IMG/VR virus record: IMGVR_UViG_3300044701_005206
Coordinates: 1-34,102 of that record
Reading direction: 5' to 3' (one strand)
From: a virus
Length of the DNA: 34,102 bases
In this document: positions 13,485 through 21,419 of the stretch, one piece after another
How the letters are laid out: each line of letters opens with the position of its first letter
Numbering within the stretch: the stretch's first letter is position 1
Position numbers and translations under genes: made by a program
Notes under the pieces: model-generated
The model's database searches: none
Seen by the model: the letters and a program-made list of their open reading frames with translations, nothing else
What the model was told of the DNA's origin: nothing

Positions 13485-14080
13485 CCGCACGATTCGGCAG
13501 TGACATTGACATTGACTTTGGCGATCGAGATCGCGCATTGGCTTTGTTGCAATATCATCCAGCCAGCATAGATCGGGATGGGAGAATGATTCGTCACAAC
13601 ACCGGCATCTATGCCACAGATATTCCCATCGATCCTTTTACTGGCCAAGCGGCCATCGATCACGAAGAGGCCGAACAGCGCGGGTACATCAAACTAGACT
13701 TCTTGAATGTGGGAGTGTATCAGAGTGTGCGCGACGAAGAACATCTTCGGGATTTGATGAGCACAGAACCCCTGTGGGATCTGCTACGGGATCCTGCATT
13801 TTGTAGCTTGGTCATACACATTGGCAACCATCACGATACCTTGATGCGCATGCCTGAACCAGTAGATAGTATTCCTCGTATGGCCATGTTCCTAAGCGTG
13901 ATACGCCCGGCCAAGCGACATCTTATTGGAAAACTCTGGTCCGAAGTAGCCCAGACAGTCTGGCAGCGCCCCGACGACAACAGTTATTATTTCAAGAAAA
14001 GCCATGCTGTGGCCTATGCCAATCTCGTAGCAGTACACATGAACTTGATCTGCGAAAGCGTCAGTCAAGGCTATGGTTGA
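13481..14080 (+). CDS. Miniature DNA polymerase III alpha-like protein
   Basis: A 199-aa protein that looks like a condensed C-family polymerase. [14 protein letters not shown] (7-20) matches the palm motif PDxDxDF of DnaE/PolC, with Asp8, Asp10 and Asp12. [12 protein letters not shown] (~67-78) matches the GxxKxDxLG strand bearing the third catalytic Asp (Asp73). [12 protein letters not shown] (~168-179) matches the KSHxxAY block. The long fingers, thumb and PHP parts of the ~1,160-aa bacterial alpha subunit are absent. Similar short proteins occur in other phages. With so much missing, unaided DNA synthesis is doubtful; a structural or decoy role is possible. It sits just before endonuclease VII. 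Confidence 0.7.
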   Translation: MTARFGSDIDIDFGDRDRALALLQYHPASIDRDGRMIRHNTGIYATDIPIDPFTGQAAIDHEEAEQRGYIKLDFLNVGVYQSVRDEEHLRDLMSTEPLWDLLRDPAFCSLVIHIGNHHDTLMRMPEPVDSIPRMAMFLSVIRPAKRHLIGKLWSEVAQTVWQRPDDNSYYFKKSHAVAYANLVAVHMNLICESVSQGYG

Positions 14081-14450
14081 CTCAGCAACCCGGTATAAAA
14101 CCTGCGGAATATGCCAGCAGAGTCTGTCTGTTGATAATTTTGGTCGTGATGGTGGAGCCAAGTATCTGCGTTACGAGTGCAAGTTATGCGCAAAAAAACA
14201 AGCGGCCTTGGTCAGAAAACTCAAGCGTGAAAATACACCTCCAGCAGCTGATCATCAGTGCCCGATTTGTCAACGAGATGCTATAGCTATACAAGGGCAC
14301 AGCCTGCGTCGCAAAGGATGGTGCGCAGACCACGATCATGTCACCGGAAAGTTCCGTGGGTGGATTTGCCATAAATGCAATCTAGGGTTGGGTAATTTCA
14401 ACGATGATCCAGAGCGACTAAAGAATGCTTTGGAGTATTTGAACAGTTAA
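14073..14450 (+). CDS. Recombination endonuclease VII (gp49-like)
   Basis: A 125-aa protein. The core is C-x2-C (CPIC, ~64-67), [15 protein letters not shown] (~86-100) and [11 protein letters not shown]. These are the zinc-binding and HNH (DHDH...N) features of endonuclease VII, which resolves Holliday junctions and trims branched DNA before packaging. An extra N-terminal zinc ribbon (CGIC...CKLC, ~11-36) precedes the core. T4 endonuclease VII is 157 aa. It overlaps the polymerase-like gene by 8 nt and ends 4 nt inside the convergent minus-strand gene. A free-standing HNH homing enzyme is a less likely alternative. Confidence 0.82.
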   Translation: MVDSATRYKTCGICQQSLSVDNFGRDGGAKYLRYECKLCAKKQAALVRKLKRENTPPAADHQCPICQRDAIAIQGHSLRRKGWCADHDHVTGKFRGWICHKCNLGLGNFNDDPERLKNALEYLNS

Positions 14451-14827
14451 TTGATCTTGCGCACCAAAGTGATTGATCGTCGTTTGCTGCGCTTGGCACC
14501 GATTTCTTTGAGATTGATCTGAGGTCCCATTTTTACTTCAACATCTTTGCTGTTCATGGTTCTGTTACAGAATCTAAACATACCCCAATCCTGCTTTAGG
14601 AACACATTGATGGGTATGATCCTGTTGCTTTCCCACCACCACTGATCTCCTAATTCCAGGAATCTTTTCTTTTGCTCAAAGTCTCTGAGTAATCCAAAGT
14701 CATACATGGTAGTGATTTGTTCGTCACAGTTTTGTATGATACCGATGTACTCGTTACCGCCGTAGACAAGGTAACTCAAGAATGGGTAATGCTGTAACAA
14801 GCGTTTGAGGTCGTTGAAATCTTCCAC
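14447..14827 (-). CDS. Conserved phage protein of unknown function, minus strand, 126 aa
   Basis: The only convincing minus-strand gene of the window. It starts at GTG (14827 on the reverse strand). The segments [29 protein letters not shown] and [11 protein letters not shown] are typical of a small beta-rich protein common in T4-like phages. The C-terminus is basic (KRSKRRS). A perfect TATAAATA box on the minus strand (14868-14875) lies about 40 nt upstream, so late expression is likely. It converges with endonuclease VII, with a 4-nt overlap. Function unknown. Confidence 0.72.
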   Translation of the reverse strand: MEDFNDLKRLLQHYPFLSYLVYGGNEYIGIIQNCDEQITTMYDFGLLRDFEQKKRFLELGDQWWWESNRIIPINVFLKQDWGMFRFCNRTMNSKDVEVKMGPQINLKEIGAKRSKRRSITLVRKIN

Positions 14828-14834
14828 GGTTTCC

Positions 14835-14842
14835 GATAAATA
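14835..14842 (+). promoter_or_regulatory. Late-type promoter, plus strand
   Basis: GATAAATA, one mismatch from the T4 late box TATAAATA. Transcription would begin about 14848-14849, one or two bases before the ATG at 14850. Confidence 0.5.
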
Positions 14843-14849
14843 TCAAATA

Positions 14850-15347
14850 ATGCAGCGCATCCAGACTTATTTATATGCTAACAAATTGGAGGTCCAATTT
14901 TTGGACAGCTCCGTTAATGGCCCAAGGAGCAGAAGAGTGTACTCAAGACCCGTGACCATCTACCAAGGTGTAGATAACCCCATACAAGTTTCCATCAAGA
15001 ACCAAGAACAGAGACCTTTCAATGTCACTGGCTATGCTGTCCAAGCCGACTTGCAGGATCCTGTAAACCGGGTCACAGTGGAAAGTTTTGCTGTGGTTAT
15101 GAGCAATGCTAGCCGCGGGCTAGGTAGCTTCATTATCGATCGAGACGCTAGTTTGGCCTTGGATCAACGTTTCTATCATATCACGTTCAAAGCCATTAAA
15201 ACATCAGATAATAGCGAACAGCCCATGTACATCGATGACAACTTTGGTGCTCCGATTGGACTGGAAGTGCGCGAAGCCTACTATGCTGTAAGCCAACCGG
15301 CACCCAGCGTAGATGACAGTATATTAGATGCGGGAACATTAGAATGA
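14850..15347 (+). CDS. Probable virion protein before the tail fibre, 165 aa
   Basis: Start taken at ATG 14850, giving MQRIQTYLYANKLEVQF, an opening typical of related T4-like proteins as I recall them. The alternative is TTG 14901, which has a perfect GGAGG (14888-14892) 8 nt upstream. Core segments are RRVYSRPVTIYQGVDNPI and VSIKNQEQRPFNVTGY, a beta-rich layout of tail or fibre-connector proteins. It overlaps the long tail fibre by 4 nt (ATGA), so it is likely a fibre-associated or baseplate component. No catalytic motif. Confidence 0.65.
   Translation: MQRIQTYLYANKLEVQFLDSSVNGPRSRRVYSRPVTIYQGVDNPIQVSIKNQEQRPFNVTGYAVQADLQDPVNRVTVESFAVVMSNASRGLGSFIIDRDASLALDQRFYHITFKAIKTSDNSEQPMYIDDNFGAPIGLEVREAYYAVSQPAPSVDDSILDAGTLE
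14868..14875 (-). promoter_or_regulatory. Late-type promoter, minus strand
   Basis: Reads TATAAATA exactly on the minus strand, aimed at the gene 14447-14827. It faces the plus-strand box at 14835, so the two predicted transcripts overlap by about a dozen bases at their 5' ends. Confidence 0.55.
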
Positions 15348-18211
15348 CACAGAGCATAGAAATCAAAAAAGTATTACTAAAGCGTGGTAACACTGCGCAA
15401 AGCACTTCCTATACTGGTCCCAATGGCGAAGTCACCATGGACACCACCATCAAAACCATAAGAATACACGATGGTGTGACCGCAGGCGGGCATCTCATAC
15501 CCACCCAGGCCAACATGCAGAGTTATGCCAATGCGGCTGTTGCATCAGGCCTGGCAGCGGTCAATGCCAATGTTTCGGCGCTGACTGCCAACGTCACTGC
15601 ATTGACCAGCAGCGCCACAGCGGCCAACACCGCTATGAAATCTTATGTTGATTCTCAGATCACTTCCATCGTTGGCGGTGCGCCCACTGTACTAGACACT
15701 CTGGGAGAAATCGCCACAGCACTCAACAACGATGCCAATGTGGCTGCCACCCTTACCAATTCTATAGCTGCTGTCAACGGCAATGTAGCCAACCTTACCA
15801 CTAATGTGTCGTCGATCAATAGCGATGTAGCCAACCTTACCACTAATGTGTCGTCGATCAATAGCGATGTAGCCAACCTTACCACTAATGTGTCATCCAT
15901 TGCCGGCGATGTAGCCAACCTTACCACTAATGTGTCATCCATTGCTGGCAATATCACTACCATCAATAACACCCTGGCCAACATCACTGTGCCCAATCTC
16001 CAATCTGTCACCACCGACATCATCCCTGCGACAGACATTGCCTATGATATAGGTAGTTTGACCAATAGATTCAGAGACATATACCTAAGCACCAATACGA
16101 TTTATTTGGGCACAAATGCCGTGGGCATAGATGCTTCAGGCCAACTGGTTATATCTGAATCTTACCAAGGCGGCGAAGGTGTGGGAGATATCGCCAGCGT
16201 GGAATGGACCACATCCAGTAACTTGGAAATAAGGACATCTGATACATCATCATTCGTGGCAAAATTTGATTCATTGAAAAATGGTGACACATTTGAACTG
16301 CTGACAGGAAGCGTGAGTTTTCCTGCAGACACCGTGGTCACGGTCAACGGTACCGTCACTAAAACATTGGACGGATCGGGCAACTACTACGATTTCGTGA
16401 TACCAGTTGATGTCGCCTCGCAATCCAACGTCTATGTTTACAATTTTACTTTGACAAAAACACCTCTCACCGATGTCAGCCAATTGAGTGACACTGGTAG
16501 TTTATTACTCAGCAACAGCATTAGCGACACAGATGGAGTTGACACTTTCTCGATTGATGTAAGTTCAACCGGTGTCGTTAGCATGTCGACCGCTCGCGGT
16601 GGGCTCGAATTTGGTGCCATGCCAGAAGTTGGTGGTTCTAGTCATTTGCACATCATGAGACCCGCTGGTCAAGAAGGTGCAACAGATTTATACTTTGGCG
16701 ATGACTACAACTATGTCAAGATGCCAGGATTGTATGGTCCAGGCACACAAGGTGTTGAAATAGGATCAAGTTATAACAGCGGTAACGTGAGCATTTGGCG
16801 TTTTGGCACAGATGGTACTACAACATTTCCAGGCAGCAGAATCAAAGCACCGGCTGGCGAATCTGTAGGATTCAGTGACAACGCTGGCAAAAACTTTGTC
16901 ACAGTCACTGACAGTTCGGTTAATATATCTACAGAAAGTGCAACCACAGAATACAATTGGATATTTGGCATAGATGGCAGTACAACTCCACCTAACAACA
17001 CAGTCAAAGGTTATTCTTTTACTGCTACTAATACAGTCACCAATTACATTCCGCAGGCAGCACAGTTTCTCTATAGCGATAGCCCAATACTGGGTCTAAT
17101 ATCAAGTACAGGCGGTGCCTGGTATATCAAAGGACCTGGCCTGGTAGGATGGAAACAAATAACCTCTGTACAAGACAACAGCGGTGTTGCCTTGATTGTA
17201 AGAATTGGTAGTGGGAGCACTCCATTGCCAGATGGTTCAGAATTTCCATCTGGTGGCGGCAATGATTATACTATAAGCCAATACCTTGAATTTGATCTCG
17301 AGGTCGCTGACAAAACCTGGACATTTGACAAAGATGGCAACCTGACCTTGCCCTCGGACGGATATCTTGTTGTTACTTCGGGATTGGCGACCACTGGTGC
17401 GAGCCCTGCACCAACCATCAGTGGATTCAGTATCACTAACTCTGTGGGCATCAGTGGTAATGGTGACATCTCAGGTGGCGACATCACGGCCACTGGCAAC
17501 GTCTCGGCCACTTCGTTTATCGGAGACGGCAGCCAACTCACGGGCTTGCCAGCCAGTTACAGCGACAGTGATGTAGCCACATTCCTGGCAGCGTTTGGAT
17601 CCAATTCCATATCCACCACCGGCAACATCACCGCAGGCAACATCTCGGGCAACATCACCATCACCGGCAACGTCACTGGCACCAGTGCCAACGTGGAACT
17701 AGTGGCCGGCTCCTACACCTGGTCATTCGACAACACTGGTAACTTGACTTTACCCGGCAACACATTCTCTGTGAACTATGCCAATGGCACGGCAGTCACG
17801 CTGGACAGAGTCTATTTGCTTGAAGCCTATGCTAATGTAACTTACACCTTACCAGGTAGTTTTACTGAAGATCCTTGTAGATACAGTATTGTAAGCAGTA
17901 ATGTCAATGTATCAAGCAGTTGGTTCGACACAAGCACATATACATTCACACCACAAAAGGCTGGTTACTGGGAAATCACTGCCAGTTATGATATCTATAG
18001 AAATACTGAAGCAAGTATTGCAATCAAGAAAAATAACAGCATTGTGGCCGCTGCCGGCTCCTTCGATGCGGTAGTTCAACAGATAACAAAAATCATCTAT
18101 CTAAATGGTTCCACTGATTATATAAACATTGTCAACGTTGGTGGTGCCGCACTTTCAAGATCACAATATGACTCAAGGTCTTGGTTTCAAGCAAGATGGA
18201 TAGGTGAATAA
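15344..18211 (+). CDS. Long tail fibre with C1q-like head
   Basis: A 955-aa protein. Residues 1-50 (LLKRGNTAQS...GEVTMDT...IRIHDGVTAGG) match the Mtd N-terminal-like attachment module common in phage fibres. Residues ~60-215 are heptad-rich with four copies of a 14-residue repeat (DVANLTTNVSSINS type), a trimeric coiled stalk. The middle has several beta-rich blocks and GDGSQLTGLP...YSDSDVATFLAAFGSNSISTTGNITAGN motifs frequent in aquatic T4-like fibres. The last ~130 residues (TFTPQKAGYWEITASYDIYR..., ending WFQARWIGE) resemble a C1q/TNF-like globular head, a likely receptor-binding tip. No chaperone or intramolecular protease motif was seen. Confidence 0.88.
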   Translation: MTQSIEIKKVLLKRGNTAQSTSYTGPNGEVTMDTTIKTIRIHDGVTAGGHLIPTQANMQSYANAAVASGLAAVNANVSALTANVTALTSSATAANTAMKSYVDSQITSIVGGAPTVLDTLGEIATALNNDANVAATLTNSIAAVNGNVANLTTNVSSINSDVANLTTNVSSINSDVANLTTNVSSIAGDVANLTTNVSSIAGNITTINNTLANITVPNLQSVTTDIIPATDIAYDIGSLTNRFRDIYLSTNTIYLGTNAVGIDASGQLVISESYQGGEGVGDIASVEWTTSSNLEIRTSDTSSFVAKFDSLKNGDTFELLTGSVSFPADTVVTVNGTVTKTLDGSGNYYDFVIPVDVASQSNVYVYNFTLTKTPLTDVSQLSDTGSLLLSNSISDTDGVDTFSIDVSSTGVVSMSTARGGLEFGAMPEVGGSSHLHIMRPAGQEGATDLYFGDDYNYVKMPGLYGPGTQGVEIGSSYNSGNVSIWRFGTDGTTTFPGSRIKAPAGESVGFSDNAGKNFVTVTDSSVNISTESATTEYNWIFGIDGSTTPPNNTVKGYSFTATNTVTNYIPQAAQFLYSDSPILGLISSTGGAWYIKGPGLVGWKQITSVQDNSGVALIVRIGSGSTPLPDGSEFPSGGGNDYTISQYLEFDLEVADKTWTFDKDGNLTLPSDGYLVVTSGLATTGASPAPTISGFSITNSVGISGNGDISGGDITATGNVSATSFIGDGSQLTGLPASYSDSDVATFLAAFGSNSISTTGNITAGNISGNITITGNVTGTSANVELVAGSYTWSFDNTGNLTLPGNTFSVNYANGTAVTLDRVYLLEAYANVTYTLPGSFTEDPCRYSIVSSNVNVSSSWFDTSTYTFTPQKAGYWEITASYDIYRNTEASIAIKKNNSIVAAAGSFDAVVQQITKIIYLNGSTDYINIVNVGGAALSRSQYDSRSWFQARWIGE
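15782..15949 (+). repeat. 42-bp tandem repeat, four copies, in the fibre gene
   Basis: Four in-frame copies of a 42-bp unit encode 14-residue coiled-stalk repeats. Units 1-2 and units 3-4 differ in the last codons (SSINS versus SSIAG), so pairs duplicated after divergence. Copy-number change would shorten or lengthen the stalk without frameshift. Confidence 0.9.
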
Positions 18212-18219
18212 GGATAAAA

Positions 18220-18942
18220 ATGATCATCCAAGGTGTTGCTCTCAACGGGCTAAGTGTGTATGACTTGTCGTTTAATTCAAACGGTGCTTTGTTATACTTG
18301 GACGCTGGCAACACCGCCAGCTATCCTGGTTCTGGAACCACCTGGACCGACTTATCTACCAACCAAAATAATTATACTATCACTGGTGGTCCAGGTTTTA
18401 CCAATGCTGGTGCTGCCAGCTACTTCTCATTCAACGGCACCGGCCTGCAATATGGCTATGCAAATAACAATCTTAAATTCAATCAAACTTACACAGGCAA
18501 AAGTATTATCATTGCAGCGAGATTGACTAGTGCTCTTACAAGCGGCCAGTATCGAGGAATGTTTGGAACCAGTAGCGGTTTTAGAAATTTTAATACCTAT
18601 ATGTACAGTCCATCGGCAGGTGTTTACCGATTACACTACAGCTCAAACAGTGCGGGCGGATTCTCCAACAACTTATCATATGCACCTAACCAATGGGGTA
18701 TTTTTTCTGTCACGCATACCACTGGTGGTTTAGTAACTTACTATCATAATGGACAAGCGGTTGGCACTAACACAGGTGCTACATTTGCTCAATGGTCTGC
18801 CGGCGGCTCATTTGAAAGCATAGGTGTTGCTGATAACTACTGGCTTGGAGATATTGCTGTGTGCGCTGTATATGGCAGAACATTGAGTGCCAGCGAAATA
18901 CAACGAAATTTCGATGTCATCCGATCGAGATACGGTATCTAA
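18220..18942 (+). CDS. LamG/concanavalin-like fibre or receptor-binding protein
   Basis: A 240-aa protein with AAGGAT before the ATG. LLYLDAGNTASYPGSGTTWTDLS (~28-50) is the opening of LamG/concanavalin-like domains in phage adhesins. DIAVCAVYGRTLSASEIQRNFD (~207-228) is the typical closing strand and helix. The fold binds sugars, so it probably serves as an additional adhesion tip or fibre-attached lectin. It directly follows the tail fibre and precedes the primase promoter. Confidence 0.8.
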   Translation: MIIQGVALNGLSVYDLSFNSNGALLYLDAGNTASYPGSGTTWTDLSTNQNNYTITGGPGFTNAGAASYFSFNGTGLQYGYANNNLKFNQTYTGKSIIIAARLTSALTSGQYRGMFGTSSGFRNFNTYMYSPSAGVYRLHYSSNSAGGFSNNLSYAPNQWGIFSVTHTTGGLVTYYHNGQAVGTNTGATFAQWSAGGSFESIGVADNYWLGDIAVCAVYGRTLSASEIQRNFDVIRSRYGI

Positions 18943-18957
18943 GCCCAAAAAATCCAT

Positions 18958-18985
18958 TTGATTTTTCCAAAAGATCCTGTATAAT
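18958..18985 (+). promoter_or_regulatory. Promoter for primase, leaderless start
   Basis: TTGATT (18958-18963), 16 nt, TATAAT (18980-18985), then 7 nt to the ATG at 18993. No Shine-Dalgarno fits in the gap. It restarts transcription of replication genes after the fibre genes. Confidence 0.6.
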
Positions 18986-18992
18986 ATCAACT

Positions 18993-20024
18993 ATGTTGAA
19001 CTCTATCCAGGACGCGGTACGTCTATTATTACCAGCACGTAAAAAGACCAATGCCACGTCGGGCTGGATCAGTTTCAACGCACCCTGCTGTCCTCACAAC
19101 GGCGAGAGTGCTGACACTCGCGGTCGCGGCGGCATAGTCACCAATCCCGATGGTGGTGTCAGTTACCACTGCTTCAACTGTGGTTACAAGGCCAGTTTCA
19201 TACCAGGTAGAAATCTTAATTTTAGGTTCAAGAGACTATTGAGTTGGTTAGGCGCCGACGAAAATACCATACAGAGATTGGGCATTGAAGCTCTTAGGAT
19301 CAAAGACTTGGTCAATCCCGACACAATAGTTGACGAGCCACGCGAAGAGATTGTATTCAAAAAACGCGGACTTCCTGAGCAAGCACAGACTTTCCAGGCG
19401 CTCAGCAACTTCTACACGCTCAACGATGACAGAGACGTGCCTGCAGAATTCCACTCAGCAGTGATCTATGCCTCCGAACGCGGCTTAGACTTGAGCCAAC
19501 AGGACTTTTACTGGACTCCCGAGACTGCCTACAATCTCAATCGGCGCATTATCATACCGTTCACGTGGCGAAATGAAATCATTGGGTATACTGCACGCGG
19601 CATCACTGATGGTGTTCGACCCAAGTATCACAGCAACTATGAACCCGACTATGTGTATGGTATAGATCAGCAACGTTCCGACAGCAAGTTTGTGATAGTG
19701 GCCGAAGGACCTTTTGATGCCTTAGCCATTGGCGGTGTAGCAGTACTCAGCAATAGGATCAGTTTGACACAAGCAGAAATCATCGATGACTTGGATAGAG
19801 AAGTGATCGTGATTCCCGATGCTGATCGAGCCGGAGCAGCCTTGATTGACGCTGCAATTGAGTATGGTTGGTCAGTGAGTTACCCAGTATGGCAACGAGA
19901 CTACAAAGATGTTTCTGAGGCCGTGGCGGAGTTAGGCCAGTTGTTTGTTCTCAAAAGTATCTTGGCGGCTCGTGTGCGCGGTAGATTAAAGATTGAGCTA
20001 CATAAAAAGAGGCTATATAATTAA
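18993..20024 (+). CDS. DNA primase (gp61-like)
   Basis: A 343-aa protein (T4 gp61 is 342 aa). Start at ATG 18993, directly after the promoter; the longer in-frame opening would read into the LamG-like gene. The zinc-binding part is CCPH (32-35) with H59-C60-x2-C63 (HCFNCGYK). The Toprim domain has VAEGPFDALAIGG (~231-243) and the Asp pair in VIPDADRAG (~273-281). Primase makes the short RNA primers for lagging strands and works with the gp41 helicase, whose gene starts 3 nt downstream with its own promoter. Confidence 0.92.
   Translation: MLNSIQDAVRLLLPARKKTNATSGWISFNAPCCPHNGESADTRGRGGIVTNPDGGVSYHCFNCGYKASFIPGRNLNFRFKRLLSWLGADENTIQRLGIEALRIKDLVNPDTIVDEPREEIVFKKRGLPEQAQTFQALSNFYTLNDDRDVPAEFHSAVIYASERGLDLSQQDFYWTPETAYNLNRRIIIPFTWRNEIIGYTARGITDGVRPKYHSNYEPDYVYGIDQQRSDSKFVIVAEGPFDALAIGGVAVLSNRISLTQAEIIDDLDREVIVIPDADRAGAALIDAAIEYGWSVSYPVWQRDYKDVSEAVAELGQLFVLKSILAARVRGRLKIELHKKRLYN
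19993..20021 (+). promoter_or_regulatory. Promoter for the gp41-type helicase, leaderless start
   Basis: TTGAGC (19993-19998), 17 nt, TATAAT (20016-20021), then 6 nt to the ATG at 20028, placing the expected start on the A of the ATG. It lies in the last codons of primase. Confidence 0.5.
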
Positions 20025-20027
20025 CCC

Positions 20028-21419
20028 ATGAAAGACTATTCCCTAGACCTACAAAAACTATTTTTGGAAATGATGCTCCAGGATGCGCAGAACTTTGTCC
20101 GCGTCCAAAACATCTATAATCCTGAAAACTTTGACCGCAGCCTGCGTGCTGTGGCCGAATTTTTCAAACAGCATGCCACTGATCACAAGACCTTGCCCAC
20201 CCGCGAGCAAGTAAAAGCCGCTTGTGGGATAGAACTGCGTGAGGTTCCTGATGTTGGTGATGGACACAATGAATGGTTCATGAAAGAGTTTGAGGGATTT
20301 TCTCGACGTCAAGAACTGGAGCGTGCCATCCTCAAAGCCGCAGACATGATCGAAAAAGGCGAGTATGATCCCGTAGAAAAACTCATCAAGGATGCAGTAC
20401 AGATATCTTTGACCAAAGACATGGGCACAGACTATTTTCGCGAAGCGAGAACAGCCATTGAGAACTACTATGACAATGGAGGACAAGTCAGCACAGGCTG
20501 GCCGGCTCTTGACCGAGTATTGTATGGCGGGTTCAGCCGTGGACAGCTCAACATCTTTGCCGGCGGATCAGGGTCAGGCAAAAGTTTGGTCATGATGAAT
20601 TTGGCACTAAACTGGTTACAAGCAGGTCTGTCAGGAGTCTATGTCAGCCTTGAGCTCAGTGAGGAATTGTGTACCTTGCGTACCACTGCCATGTTGTCCA
20701 GCATGGGCACCAAGGACATACGCAAAGATCTCGACACAGCCACCATGAAAGTGAACTTGGTAGGAAAAAAATCGGGCCGCTATCAGATCAAAGCTCTGCC
20801 AGCACAAAGCAATATCAATGATATCCGCGCTTACTTGAAAGAAGTGCAGATACAGACCGGCATGCGGGTAGACTTTGTGATGATTGACTATTTGGATCTC
20901 CTGATGCCGGTAAGTGCTAAAGTATCTCCCAACGACTTGTTTGTCAAAGACAAATATGTGTCAGAAGAACTGAGAAATCTCGCTGATGAGCTCAATATCT
21001 TGTTGGTCACAGCATCGCAGTTGAATCGATCGGCAGTGGAAGAGATCGAGTTTGATCACAGTCACATCTCTGGTGGTATTAGCAAGATCAATACTGCTGA
21101 CAATGTGTTTGGAATCTTTACCAGTCGAGCCATGCGTGAGCGTGGACGTTATCAAATACAGGCCATGAAAACTCGTAGCAGTAACGGTGTAGGGCAGAAG
21201 ATCGACTTGGCCTATGACATTGAGACCATGCGTATCACTGACACTGGCGAAGAACAAGGTGACGAAAAAGTTTCGCAGAGCGGAGCATCCTCGATACTGA
21301 ATCAGATCAAGCCCCGTAGCACCATGTCAGCTACTGCAGACTCACCCAAAGTCACAGCAACAGTAAACTCCAATAGACTACAGAGCATGTTGGCCAGTCT
21401 TAAATCTCAGAAAGAATGA
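20028..21419 (+). CDS. Replicative DNA helicase (gp41/DnaB-like)
   Basis: A 463-aa protein (T4 gp41 is 475 aa). The N-terminal ~140 residues are helical, like the primase-interacting region of gp41. Walker A GGSGSGKS lies at ~179-186 after STGWPALDRVLYGGFSRGQL. YVSLELSEE (~205-213) is motif H1a. VDFVMIDYLDLL (~282-293) is Walker B. VTASQLNRSA (~326-335) is H3, and the late EIDFDHSHISGG-like loop with an Arg finger follows. This is the hexameric 5'-to-3' fork helicase. It overlaps the radical SAM gene by 4 nt. Confidence 0.93.
   Translation: MKDYSLDLQKLFLEMMLQDAQNFVRVQNIYNPENFDRSLRAVAEFFKQHATDHKTLPTREQVKAACGIELREVPDVGDGHNEWFMKEFEGFSRRQELERAILKAADMIEKGEYDPVEKLIKDAVQISLTKDMGTDYFREARTAIENYYDNGGQVSTGWPALDRVLYGGFSRGQLNIFAGGSGSGKSLVMMNLALNWLQAGLSGVYVSLELSEELCTLRTTAMLSSMGTKDIRKDLDTATMKVNLVGKKSGRYQIKALPAQSNINDIRAYLKEVQIQTGMRVDFVMIDYLDLLMPVSAKVSPNDLFVKDKYVSEELRNLADELNILLVTASQLNRSAVEEIEFDHSHISGGISKINTADNVFGIFTSRAMRERGRYQIQAMKTRSSNGVGQKIDLAYDIETMRITDTGEEQGDEKVSQSGASSILNQIKPRSTMSATADSPKVTATVNSNRLQSMLASLKSQKE

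Noticed and set aside
14073-14450. HNH protein as a homing endonuclease linked to an intron.
   Set aside because: No interrupted gene or intron boundary is near, and the motif order fits endonuclease VII better.
15655-16038. Minus-strand reading frame of 127 codons opposite the tail fibre.
   Set aside because: Its protein is a repeat shadow of the fibre stalk (low-complexity Val/Leu/Asp), with no ribosome site; same for other minus frames under 16162-17541.
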